Source of the DNA: Microseira sp041929235
GTDB lineage: Bacteria; Cyanobacteriota; Cyanobacteriia; Cyanobacteriales; Aerosakkonemataceae
Assembly (NCBI RefSeq): GCF_041929235.1
Contig: NZ_JBHFNP010000306.1
Location: 1 to 64,000, forward strand
Length of the DNA: 64,000 bases
Reading direction: 5' to 3'
In this document: positions 8,931-17,212 of the stretch, in pieces
Layout of the letters: each line of letters starts with the position of its first letter
Numbering within the stretch: position 1 is the first letter of the stretch
Program-made: the position numbers and the translations under genes
The notes under the pieces: generated by a model
Told to the model about the DNA's origin: nothing
The model's input: the letters and a program-made list of their open reading frames with translations, nothing else
Database searches by the model: none

Positions 8931-9677
8931 TTAATAATCGTATGGGTTTTTAGGTTCGGGAATAGGTTTGAGCGAACTTGCTTGAATTGTTAGTTGGCGC
9001 TTTCCTGCCAAAGTTTCGGTAATCATTTCTCCTTCTATTTCTAGCCAGGTATCCGGCGCATAGGCGGTACGGTTCCCGGTTAATTTTACTGGCAATCCGA
9101 CTGGATAGGCATCGGCGGCGCAGCAGGTAATTACGAAGCGAGCCAGCATTAAGTATTGATCCGGCATGTTTTTCGGATGGATAACAAAGCCCTGCACCTT
9201 GACTTTTTGCCCGGTATATGTATCGGGTTCGGGATAAACATTTAAAGTGCGTATCCAGTCGATCAGGGATCGCTCTTGGGGCGGTTTGGCGCTGCGGAAG
9301 GCGACGGGATGACTGCGGGTCATCGATAAGGTATCGGCAACTCCCCGTTCAATTGCGGTAGAACTGGTAAATACGCGGGGGGTAATAATAAAACCGAGCA
9401 TCGCGGTTACTAACAGCAAAGTGCTGCTCCAACCGGGGGGAAATAAAGTGATGTGTTGAACTGTCTGGGGCAAAATTATCCGGGACGATCTAGAGCGCAG
9501 CAGCGTTGGTAGGAGACTTTGCGCCCTCAAACTACCAAGCACCAGCAAACCGAATCCTCCCGCGATGACTAACCAAAAGTAATCGGGGTGAATCAACAAT
9601 CTTAACTTACCAGTCAGCCAATATTTCAGCATCAAAATGCCCCAGGCGAGAATCGCCACTACATCTAGCCAGGGCAT
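8931..9677 (-). CDS. TIGR03943/DUF1980-family permease partner protein
   Basis: 248 aa from the ATG at 9677 (MPWLDVVAIL). An upstream ATG at 9719 would add 14 residues, encoded by a heptamer repeat tract, and is less likely. Hydrophobic segments lie near the N-terminus (about 4-20, 28-50) and mid-protein (about 80-98). A C-terminal OB-like domain contains FVITCCAADAYPVGLPV, a double-Cys motif typical of this family (B. subtilis YcgQ type). Members pair with UPF0718/DUF318 permeases, and here the permease gene lies immediately upstream on the same strand. The substrate, probably a metal ion or organic anion, is not established. Confidence 0.87.
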   Translation of the reverse strand: MPWLDVVAILAWGILMLKYWLTGKLRLLIHPDYFWLVIAGGFGLLVLGSLRAQSLLPTLLRSRSSRIILPQTVQHITLFPPGWSSTLLLVTAMLGFIITPRVFTSSTAIERGVADTLSMTRSHPVAFRSAKPPQERSLIDWIRTLNVYPEPDTYTGQKVKVQGFVIHPKNMPDQYLMLARFVITCCAADAYPVGLPVKLTGNRTAYAPDTWLEIEGEMITETLAGKRQLTIQASSLKPIPEPKNPYDY

Positions 9678-9690
9678 TAATATATTTTGA

Positions 9691-9804
9691 ATTTGGGATT
9701 TGGGATTTGGGATTGTCATTGGTAATTGGTAATTGCTAATTGCTAATTGCTAATTGCCAGCTTGATGCTCAACGCTGTTTACTATTAGCCATTAGCCATT
9801 AGCC
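9691..9804. repeat. Heptamer tracts and composite STRR module, copy 2
   Basis: ATTTGGG heptamers at 9691-9716 are followed at 9721-9804 by the same ATTGCTA / CAGCTTGA / TTTACTATTAGCCATTAGCC module seen at 8827-8928. The module lies between the two genes of the permease operon and reaches into the 3' end of the permease gene. Confidence 0.9.
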
Positions 9805-10806
9805 AAAAGATATCTGATAAATCAAAGTGAATAGAAAAGTCAATTGTGCTGCTAAAGCCAATAAATAGAATACAGCGCGGGATTTGAAGATAGATAGCAT
9901 TAAACCAATCGCTTTGAGGTCGATCATCGGACCAAATACCAGGAAAGCGAGCAAAGAAGCGCTGGTAAATGCAGAAGCAAACGAGAGGGCGAAAAATGAA
10001 TCTACCGTCGAACAAATCGACACTACCGCCGCCAACACCATCATGGCGACAATTGAAGTAATTGGGTCTTGACCGAGACTGAGGATAATTTCGCGGGGAA
10101 CTGCGACTTGTAGGGTAGCAGCGATCGCGCTTCCCAGCACCAACACCGCTCCTAATTCCCGCAACTCTTGTACTGTATTTTCTAGGAACAAACGCAGGCG
10201 GTCTTTTAGGGGTTTACTGGTAATCGACCCAGCGGCGGCGATAAATTCTGGCGTATCCATGCGAATCGACGTACCCTTACCGCCCAACATAAAAGTCCCC
10301 GACTGCAATAAACTTGGCGTTGAATCCTTTTTTCCCAACTTGGGTGCGGGTATCGAGCAAGCGACGAGTGGGTGTAGCATGGGTCGCAGGTCAGCTTGAG
10401 CGCTGAAAACCCAACCAATAATGGTAGCGATCGCTAAAGAACACAATACCCGCAACAATACTATTTCCGGCTGATCGCGAAACGCGGTCCATGTCGCCCA
10501 AATCACAATCGGATTGATTGTCGGCGCCGCCAATAAAAATCCGATCGCTACAGGGGCGGGTACTCCCTGCATCAGCAGTCGCCGCGCTACCGGCACGTTA
10601 CCGCACTCGCACACGGGAAACAAAAATCCAATCAAACTCCCGGTAAACGCGCCCAGCAAGGGATTTTTAGGCATCGCTGCAATTAATTTACCTTCGTCTA
10701 TAAACAACAGCAGCAATCCTGAAAACAAAACCCCCAGCAACAAGAAAGGTATCGCCTCTACTAGCAAGCTCAGGAATAGGGTAAAGCCAGTGTTGAATTG
10801 AGTCAT
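9799..10806 (-). CDS. UPF0718/DUF318-family permease
   Basis: 335 aa inner-membrane protein with about eight hydrophobic segments in two clusters (residues about 5-130 and 225-330) and a hydrophilic loop near 145-215. The family signature FPVCECGNVPVARRLL at about 64-79 includes the CxC pair. LLAAPTINPIVIWAT follows. The YraQ/YcgR-type permease family is usually encoded with a TIGR03943 protein, as here (next gene downstream). The transported substrate is undetermined in most members. The C-terminal codons overlap a TTAGCCA repeat, suggesting that repeat growth has reached the coding end. Confidence 0.88.
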   Translation of the reverse strand: MTQFNTGFTLFLSLLVEAIPFLLLGVLFSGLLLLFIDEGKLIAAMPKNPLLGAFTGSLIGFLFPVCECGNVPVARRLLMQGVPAPVAIGFLLAAPTINPIVIWATWTAFRDQPEIVLLRVLCSLAIATIIGWVFSAQADLRPMLHPLVACSIPAPKLGKKDSTPSLLQSGTFMLGGKGTSIRMDTPEFIAAAGSITSKPLKDRLRLFLENTVQELRELGAVLVLGSAIAATLQVAVPREIILSLGQDPITSIVAMMVLAAVVSICSTVDSFFALSFASAFTSASLLAFLVFGPMIDLKAIGLMLSIFKSRAVFYLLALAAQLTFLFTLIYQISFG

Positions 10807-11086
10807 CGGGTGAGGGGCAATTTCGCTAAAATTCCACAGCTTAATGCGGATCGGTTCAACCGTCGCGGGTAATAGGTAGTAGGAAACAGTTTACCCACTA
10901 CTGTACGGGCGATCGCATTGACGCAGAAAAATTTTGACCGACAGGTTATCTCCGCGAATGCTTTACCCCCTTATGTGGCGTTTTGTCAAGTCATTGTGAT
11001 TAATCGTTACATTTCTTTGATGATTCGGGGTTTCCGATCGCGCGGCTCACCCACAAGGGTGAAGCAATCTTAAGGAAGGAACAGCC

Positions 11087-11116
11087 ATGTTGTTAACAGG
11101 GGATCTGGATCGCTAA
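11087..11116 (+). CDS. Possible 9-codon leader ORF with strong Shine-Dalgarno
   Basis: An AAGGAAGGA ribosome-binding sequence lies 6 nt before ATG at 11087, followed by codons for MLLTGDLDR and TAA. Strong SD sequences are uncommon in this window, so a translated leader upstream of the next gene is possible. It may equally be the 5' stub of a lost gene. No conservation evidence is available. Confidence 0.25.
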   Translation: MLLTGDLDR

Positions 11117-11195
11117 AAAGTTCGATCCCGATCACATGAAATTTATAACTTCCTGTGTGTATCTATCAATAGGTTCGTCAGCGAGCAAGTCGTCT

Positions 11196-11690
11196 ATGTT
11201 ACAAACAGCCCCAAGGATAGCAACCTGTGTAAAAACGATCCGGCTTAATTTTCAGGCTCTGACTGCTTTTGAGCCCGTGACCGAGCAGTATTGTCACTTG
11301 GGGGTTCGGTTTAGCGATGCGATCGCGCTGGAACCTTCTAACCCAGCCTTTTTGCCCAAAACCGGCTGTTTCGTCCTCATGCCTTTAGGGCAGGAAATGA
11401 TTCTGACTGCCAGTTTTGACTCGCCCACGTCCTGGGTGGGTGGTGAAGTCTGCGGTGCTGGATCTGTTATTTTAACGGCTTTTGACCAAACGGGAAAAAT
11501 CCTTGCCCAGGTTACCACGGCAGCTACCCCTGGCGTTGCACCGAGCCAAGGAAAAGGCAGTTGCTTCTGGCAACAGCTAGAATTGAATAGCTGCGGTATT
11601 GCTAAGGTGATGTTCCACTCTAGCGAGCCGTTTATTATCAAGGATTTTTATTTCAAGGGGGCTATAACCGCTAACGCTCCGAGCTATTGA
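11196..11690 (+). CDS. Hypothetical beta-rich protein
   Basis: 164 aa from ATG 11196 (MLQTAPRIAT). An upstream ATG at 11136 would give 184 aa. The middle (LNFQALTAFEPVTEQYCHLGVRF written in parts: a conserved F..L..FEPVTEQY then LGVRFSDAI) resembles cyanobacterial extracellular beta-sandwich proteins that begin with an F-P-V-x-x-QY-x-x-x-GV-x-F pattern. No clear signal peptide is seen. Six or more cysteines are present. It is followed 160 bp later by the first signalling paralogue. Function is unknown and I do not recognise a named family with certainty. Confidence 0.65.
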   Translation: MLQTAPRIATCVKTIRLNFQALTAFEPVTEQYCHLGVRFSDAIALEPSNPAFLPKTGCFVLMPLGQEMILTASFDSPTSWVGGEVCGAGSVILTAFDQTGKILAQVTTAATPGVAPSQGKGSCFWQQLELNSCGIAKVMFHSSEPFIIKDFYFKGAITANAPSY

Positions 11691-11849
11691 CATCTCCCTC
11701 TCAAGATAGTCGTTTATGCTTTTATCAGCTCGAAAATAGGTTATATAAAGAGCGTTTAATTGCCCGTTAGAAAAACTCCACCGCCTCGCCCCGGTTGGGG
11801 GATATGCTGTATTTGTAATCACAATGGGGATTTAACCAAACACGATATT

Positions 11850-13025
11850 ATGGGTTCGTTGGGTTTTAAGGCGATCGAGTCACAACCGAGTTTATTGGAT
11901 GCACATGTGTCTGACATTATTCACCCACATCTCGGTTTACATAGCACGCTCGAAGAACTATTCCTTTACGATTTTCACCTGGAATTATCTCAACCGGGGC
12001 GGAAAGTAACGCAGGCATTTGAAGCAAATCCGATGCTGCCTGGGGTAATTTTAACCAAACGAGGAAAGTTTGCGGGCATGATTTCCCGGCGTCGATTTTT
12101 GGAGTATATGAGCCGCCCTTTCGGGTTAGAAGTATTTTCTAAGCGCCCAGTGGAGGATTTGTATCAGTTTGCCAAAACCGATCTTTTGATTCTCCCCGGC
12201 AATACTTCAATTTTGGCAGCCGCGCAGCGGTTATTACAGCGCAGCTACGCGATGGAAGCTGTTGTTGTAATGGGCGAGCGCTCAAGGGCGCCACAAGGGA
12301 TGGATTACAACCTTGAGGCAAGAGGGAAAGTGACAACCCCCGATTTACTTTACGAGCCAATTGTGGTAGAAATTTCGCCTCAAGTTTACCGCTTGCTGGA
12401 TGTGCATCAATTATTGGTGGCTCAGTCGCGCATTCACCAAATGGCGCTTGAGCTGATCGAGCAACTCAATCAAAAACTGGCAACAGCTAACCAGGAATTG
12501 CAATTACTCGCGGCAGTTGATAGCTTGACTAAAGTGGCAAATCGGCGTAAATTTGATGAATATTTGCATATAAAGTGGCGCGAGATGGCAAGGGAAAAAG
12601 CGCCCCTGTCTTTAATTTTGTGCGATATTGATTTTTTCAAACGATACAACGATACCTACGGTCATCAAGCCGGAGATGTCTGCTTGCAGCAAGTTGCTAG
12701 TGCGCTGAGCCGTGCAGCAAAGCGACCTGAAGATTTGGTTGCTCGATATGGGGGCGAAGAGTTTGCCGCCATCTTACCCCATACTGATAGCGCTGGCGCC
12801 ATCCACGTGGCAGAAAAAATGCGAGTCGGGGTTCTAGCGCTAGAGATTCCCCACGCTGATTCTGCTGTTAACCAATATGTTACTATTAGTGTGGGCGTGG
12901 CTAGCGCGATTCCCCACTTAGAATCTTCCCCAGAAGAGTTGATTGCGGCAGCAGACCAAGCACTGTATCATGCTAAAGAAAGCGGACGCGATCGCTATAC
13001 TTTTTATCCAACCGAAATTGCCTAA
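11850..13025 (+). CDS. Diguanylate cyclase with CBS-like N-terminal module (paralogue 1)
   Basis: 391 aa from ATG 11850. An open frame reaches back to a TTG at 11760, but those residues look non-native. Residues about 30-195 form a module shared with the next two genes: FEANPMLPGVIL, GMISRRRFLEYMSRP, LLYEPIVVEI, RLLDVHQLLVAQS. This resembles a degenerate CBS pair. A linker coiled coil precedes a GGDEF domain (about 222-388) with GGEEF at 301-305 and the I-site RPED at 292-295, so an active, product-inhibited c-di-GMP synthase is expected. It alone carries an insertion of about 28 residues (about 131-160) between the two halves of the N-module. The input signal is unknown. Confidence 0.9.
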   Translation: MGSLGFKAIESQPSLLDAHVSDIIHPHLGLHSTLEELFLYDFHLELSQPGRKVTQAFEANPMLPGVILTKRGKFAGMISRRRFLEYMSRPFGLEVFSKRPVEDLYQFAKTDLLILPGNTSILAAAQRLLQRSYAMEAVVVMGERSRAPQGMDYNLEARGKVTTPDLLYEPIVVEISPQVYRLLDVHQLLVAQSRIHQMALELIEQLNQKLATANQELQLLAAVDSLTKVANRRKFDEYLHIKWREMAREKAPLSLILCDIDFFKRYNDTYGHQAGDVCLQQVASALSRAAKRPEDLVARYGGEEFAAILPHTDSAGAIHVAEKMRVGVLALEIPHADSAVNQYVTISVGVASAIPHLESSPEELIAAADQALYHAKESGRDRYTFYPTEIA

Positions 13026-13232
13026 CCTTACCTTGACTGAGTTCAAGTTTTCAGGTTAATTCAAAGTTAACTGAAGTTTGAGAATAGGTTAAAATTGATT
13101 TAAAACAGAATATTAATGATTTTTTTTTATTTAAGCAGAGGATTAGTGGGTGTTGAGCTAGCCAAAAAATAGGGTGATATAGTTTAAATGACGCCGAAAG
13201 ACGGACTATAATATCGAGCGAGAATTACTGCT

Positions 13233-14567
13233 ATGATTGCTTTGCCAAAAGTCTATAACCAAATGTCAGTTTTACCGGCATGGGAAACGCTAAATTTGGA
13301 GTCTAAGCTCCAAGACCTGTCGCTTTACGAGTTTCAAATTGAAGCCGAACGGACGGGGATAGAAGTGGGGAGGGCTTTTGATAGCAATCCTCTACTGCCA
13401 GGAGCAATTTTAACAGAGAAAGAAAAGTTGCTGGGGATGATTTCGCGGCGGCGGTTTTTAGAATACATGAGCCGCCCTTATGGACTAGAACTGTTTTTGA
13501 AGCGACCGATCAAATGTTTGTACTTATTAGCGCGGGCAGAAACTTTAGTGTTGCCGAGAAATACATTAATTGTGAAAGCAGCTAAGCAGTCTTTGCAGCG
13601 ACCGGCTCATTTGCTATACGAACCATTGGTAGTAGAAATTGAACCGCAAGTTTATAAATTATTAGATGTGCATCAGTTAATGGTGGCTCAATCCCACATC
13701 CACGAGCTAGCCACCCATCTGTTAAACGAGCAAACTCAGGCTCACCTAATCCAAACAGAAAAGATGGCTAGCTTAGGCCAAATGATGGCGGGGATAGCCC
13801 ACGAAATTTTAAATCCAGTTAACTTTATTTCGGGAAATATAGATTACCTGTCAAAGTATAGCGACGATCTGATTAATTTAATAACGGCTTACGAAGAGGG
13901 GGTTACCGAACCGCCACCCAGAGTGGTTGAAATTAAAGAAGAAATTGAACTTGATTATTTACAAGAAGATCTGCTGGTAATTGTTAATAGCATAAAGCAG
14001 GGAACAGAACGATTAATCAAGATTATCAACAGTATGCGTAACTTCTCCCATATGGGGGAAGGGAGTCGCCAGCCAGCAGACATACACGAGTGCATCGATA
14101 GTACGCTGTTGATTTTACATAACCGCATTAAATATACCATTGAATTAGTGAAAAACTATGGGGAACTGCCGCTAGTGCCGTGCTATTCTGGGCAGTTGAG
14201 TCAGGTGTTTACGAATATTATCAGCAATGGCATTGATGCGCTGATGGAGAAAGCAGCAGCGCTCAAAGAAGCGGCTAAATCTGCCCCTAAATGGCAGGCG
14301 AGAATAGAAATTAGCACCTGTGTTGTAGAAGCTGAAAATAGCCGTTGGGCTGCGATTCGTATTACCGATAATGGCCCCGGTATTCCAGAGGAAATTCAAC
14401 AGCGAATTTTTGAAACATTTTTTACCACGAAGCCAGTGGGTAAAGGAACGGGACTGGGGTTAGCAATTAGCCGTCAAATTGTGACAGAAAAGCACAAAGG
14501 GAGATTAAACTTGCGAAGTCAGGCTGAAGTCGGCACGGAATTTGAGATCCTGCTGCCTTTGGAGTGA
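13233..14567 (+). CDS. Sensor histidine kinase with CBS-like N-module (paralogue 2)
   Basis: 444 aa, soluble. Residues about 25-160 are the same N-terminal module as in the neighbouring genes (GMISRRRFLEYMSRP at 68-82, LLDVHQLMVAQS at 143-154). The transmitter follows: H190 in AGIAHEILNP, a long dimerisation insert, N box QVFTNIISNGIDAL at about 324-337, DNGPG at 379-383, FFTTKP, and GKGTGLGL at 403-410. All catalytic boxes look intact. No receiver or response regulator gene lies in the cluster, so the partner must be elsewhere. Confidence 0.92.
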   Translation: MIALPKVYNQMSVLPAWETLNLESKLQDLSLYEFQIEAERTGIEVGRAFDSNPLLPGAILTEKEKLLGMISRRRFLEYMSRPYGLELFLKRPIKCLYLLARAETLVLPRNTLIVKAAKQSLQRPAHLLYEPLVVEIEPQVYKLLDVHQLMVAQSHIHELATHLLNEQTQAHLIQTEKMASLGQMMAGIAHEILNPVNFISGNIDYLSKYSDDLINLITAYEEGVTEPPPRVVEIKEEIELDYLQEDLLVIVNSIKQGTERLIKIINSMRNFSHMGEGSRQPADIHECIDSTLLILHNRIKYTIELVKNYGELPLVPCYSGQLSQVFTNIISNGIDALMEKAAALKEAAKSAPKWQARIEISTCVVEAENSRWAAIRITDNGPGIPEEIQQRIFETFFTTKPVGKGTGLGLAISRQIVTEKHKGRLNLRSQAEVGTEFEILLPLE

Positions 14568-14609
14568 AGAAGTTCAGATCTTGCAGCAATGGAGTAGGCG
14601 GGCGAGACG

Positions 14610-14755
14610 CCCACCCCACAAGAGTTTTTTTCTTGTGGCAGAGGCATCCTGCCTGTCGCCCACGCGACAAGAGTTGTGTTCTGGTGGGATAGGCATCCTG
14701 CCTGTAGCCCACCCCACAAGAGTTGTGTTCTGGTGGCAGAGGCATCCTGCCTGTC
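14610..14755. repeat. Three tandem ~49-bp repeats
   Basis: Three direct copies (14610-14657, 14658-14706, 14707-14755) share CCCAC..(G)ACAAGAG and AGGCATCCTGCCTGT. The AGGCA/TGCCT arms form a small stem in each copy. The array fills the gap between paralogues 2 and 3. Open frames through it on both strands encode repetitive peptides and are not genes. The absence of unique spacers rules out a CRISPR array. Confidence 0.9.
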
Positions 14756-14837
14756 GGATAGGCCAGGGATGGGGAAGATGATACGCTAGGTAAATAATAA
14801 ATCCAGATCTATAACGGGATAGATACAAGTTGGGTGC

Positions 14838-16211
14838 ATGGTGCCAAAACGAGTTCTGTCAGTGCCACACTTGTCTGAGGGGAGCAATCAAGACCTTTGT
14901 TTAGAGTCAACCCTAGATGAACTACCGCTATACGATTTTAGCGTTGAGAGTAGCAGTCTGGGCGTAGAAGTCGCGCGCACGTTTGAGAAGTATCCCCGGC
15001 TACCAGGAGCGATTTTACTGGATAGGGGCGAATTTGTCGGCATGATTTCGCGACAGCGGCTATTGGAGTACTTGCTGCGTCCCCACGGGATGGAGATATT
15101 TTTGCACGAACCGCTGGATGTTCTTTACAGTTATGCTCGCACAGAGGTTTTAGTGCTGCCTGGTAGCAAGCCAATTTTAACAGGGGCGCAGCTGGCACTG
15201 AGGCGATCGGGCGAACTTTTAGCCGAACCCGTCGTCGTCGAAACGGCAACGAAAACTTATAAATTATTAGATATCCACGAATTGAATATCGCCTACTGGC
15301 AAATTCGAGGCATAGAAACCCAAGTGCGTTACGAACGCGCTCAAGCGCAAATGATTCAAAGCGAAAAAATGGCTAACTTGGGGCGTTTGGTGGATGGATT
15401 GGCGCACGAAATTTTAGACCCGGTTAACTTTATTTGGGGCAATTTAACCCACCTGACCAATTACAGCGAGGGTTTGCTACAGTTAATGGCGGCTTATGAA
15501 GCCAAGCTAACCGATGGGTCAGAGGAAATCAGCGCCCTCAAGCAAGAGATGGAATTTGATTTTTTACAACAAGACATGTCCCAAGCGATTGGGAGTATTA
15601 AAACGGGCGCAGAACGGTTAAAAAAACTGGCGACGAGTCTGCAAAATTTTTGCCATATAGATGAAATTTATCCCAAACCGGCTGACTTGAATGCCTGCTT
15701 AGATAGTATCGTGCTGTTGCTGAAAAGCCGTTTAAGCAGCGAGATTGAAATTGTGAAAAACTACGGGTTATTGCCGCCCGTGACTTGCTATATCGGACAA
15801 TTAAACCAAGTGTTTATGAATATCCTCACCAATGCTGTTGATGCATTGCTCAATGAGGCAGTTCACCAAAAGTTGGTAAGGTCGTTTAACGAGGAAGGGC
15901 AACAAAGTTCAACGGGCAAACCTCGAATTGAGATTACAACTAAAGTTTGTTCTCTCGATTCGGATGCTCGCTGGGTTTCGATTAGTATTGCAGATAATGG
16001 CCCCGGTTTATCCCCCAAGGCGCAAAAGCAGATTTTGGAATCTTTTTCCATCGCAAAAAGGTCTGAAAAAGAGACGAGTTTGGCGTTGAGTTATCGGATT
16101 GTGACCGCTAAGCATGGGGGTAAATTTTTGATGCGTTCTTGTAGCGGCGAACTGGGAGAATCGCTCCTCGGTAGCGGTACTGAATTTGAAATTTTGTTAC
16201 CTTTAGTTTAA
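14838..16211 (+). CDS. Degenerate histidine kinase with CBS-like N-module (paralogue 3)
   Basis: 457 aa. It shares the N-module (GMISRQRLLEYLLRP at 68-82, LLDIHELNIAY) and the transmitter framework with the preceding gene. H190 (LAHEILDP), the N box (QVFMNILTNAVDAL, about 324-337) and DNGPG at 386-390 are kept. The ATP-lid G2 box is lost: where paralogue 2 has GKGTGLGL this protein has EKETSLAL (410-417), and FFTTKP has become FSIAKR. Two non-consensus insertions occur near 345-362 and 435-446. It may be a pseudokinase that binds or regulates its paralogue. The reading frame is open, so it is not an obvious pseudogene. Confidence 0.88.
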   Translation: MVPKRVLSVPHLSEGSNQDLCLESTLDELPLYDFSVESSSLGVEVARTFEKYPRLPGAILLDRGEFVGMISRQRLLEYLLRPHGMEIFLHEPLDVLYSYARTEVLVLPGSKPILTGAQLALRRSGELLAEPVVVETATKTYKLLDIHELNIAYWQIRGIETQVRYERAQAQMIQSEKMANLGRLVDGLAHEILDPVNFIWGNLTHLTNYSEGLLQLMAAYEAKLTDGSEEISALKQEMEFDFLQQDMSQAIGSIKTGAERLKKLATSLQNFCHIDEIYPKPADLNACLDSIVLLLKSRLSSEIEIVKNYGLLPPVTCYIGQLNQVFMNILTNAVDALLNEAVHQKLVRSFNEEGQQSSTGKPRIEITTKVCSLDSDARWVSISIADNGPGLSPKAQKQILESFSIAKRSEKETSLALSYRIVTAKHGGKFLMRSCSGELGESLLGSGTEFEILLPLV

Positions 16212-16472
16212 ATTTAAGCAATTTTTTGGCTGCCAGTAGCACCTACTTACGCGCGACTGTTCCAGGGATAGTTGGTAGCCTTTGGCGCGGGAAGGTTTCG
16301 CGTTTTCCGTGTAATTACCGAAAAATCAGGCGAATTTTTGCGAATTTATGCAGGATATTACCGAATTTTTGGCTCGCTTGGATGCTAACTGAAAGTAGGT
16401 TTTGAGGATTTAGACGATCGCGCTATAGCTGGATGCGATCGCAATCATCGTATTATGGCGATTTCCACTTAG

Positions 16473-16820
16473 TTGACACTCCCCGGCGTACAGCCTTGGG
16501 GATTCTTGGTTCAACGAGTCCACTTACCACAATCTAGTTGCCCAAATTATGCCAGAGATGGTTCTCTCCGCAAGCTTTCACTCCATTACAGAAGTCTGTT
16601 TCGGTATGCCCTACCGTACAGTTCAAAACTTAAATTCTAGTTTTTCTGGTACTTGTTGCATGAACATTTTACCTGTTGGTGCTTTTCCCAACAGAACGCC
16701 ATATGTTCAGTTTTCAAGGTGCGCTACTCCTTCGAGTACTGGGTGTTTAATGTGGTTGATTACCCTGACCACAAAGAAATTTTAGCACAAAATAAAGCCG
16801 TCCTAGAAGGACGGGGCTAA
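16473..16820 (-). mobile_element. Decayed IS200/IS605-like end without transposase
   Basis: Read on the minus strand, this stretch starts with a CCGTCCT/AGGACGG hairpin (16798-16814). It continues through structured sequence, including CTGTTGG/CCAACAG arms (16673-16694), and ends at a hairpin TCCCC..GGC..GCC..GGGGA (16480-16502) followed by GTCAAC. Terminal hairpins next to GTCAA are typical of IS200/IS605 right ends, where an omega-RNA for TnpB is made. No tnpA or tnpB coding sequence remains. The assignment rests on pattern recognition only. Confidence 0.4.
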
Positions 16821-16967
16821 CAACCCAATTTTTTGGTAAACCGGCTACCAAGCGAGTAAAATCTATACATCTCAAAAAATAAATGTTATAATATCAAACT
16901 TTTAAAGGTATAGGATGACGGGTGCGACGGGGTTAGAGCTGCTGGGTGTAACAATAATTAACGCTTG

Positions 16968-17107
16968 TTGCTAGTTATCTTTTTAGGGCTGCTAATAGCT
17001 AATGGCTAATAGCTAATGGCTAATGCTATAACCGAAAAATATTATTATGAGCAATTAGCAATTAGCGATTAGCAATGGGAGCAAACCATAATAGTTATAA
17101 CTAGCAA
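16968..17107. repeat. MITE-like element, family TTGCTAGTTAT
   Basis: Perfect 11-bp terminal inverted repeats (TTGCTAGTTAT at 16968-16978, ATAACTAGCAA at 17097-17107) enclose heptamer tracts (TAGCTAATGGCTAAT and AATTAGC types). Related elements lie at 46825-46891 and about 48722-48859. Confidence 0.7.
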
Positions 17108-17212
17108 CTTGGGTTAATTAGATAAATACAGAGTATAGCTTGGATTCGGCTCGGGTTTAGACTAGGGTGTCCCTTGACTGTTGGTAACTACATAACAATT
17201 GCAAATAAAACT

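Noticed and set aside
14610..14755. Possible CRISPR array
   Set aside because: Units are joined directly with no unique spacers, and no cas gene lies nearby.
14542..14828. Several ORFs on both strands over the 49-bp repeats
   Set aside because: Repetitive peptides mirroring the DNA repeat; all frames are open because of the repeat.
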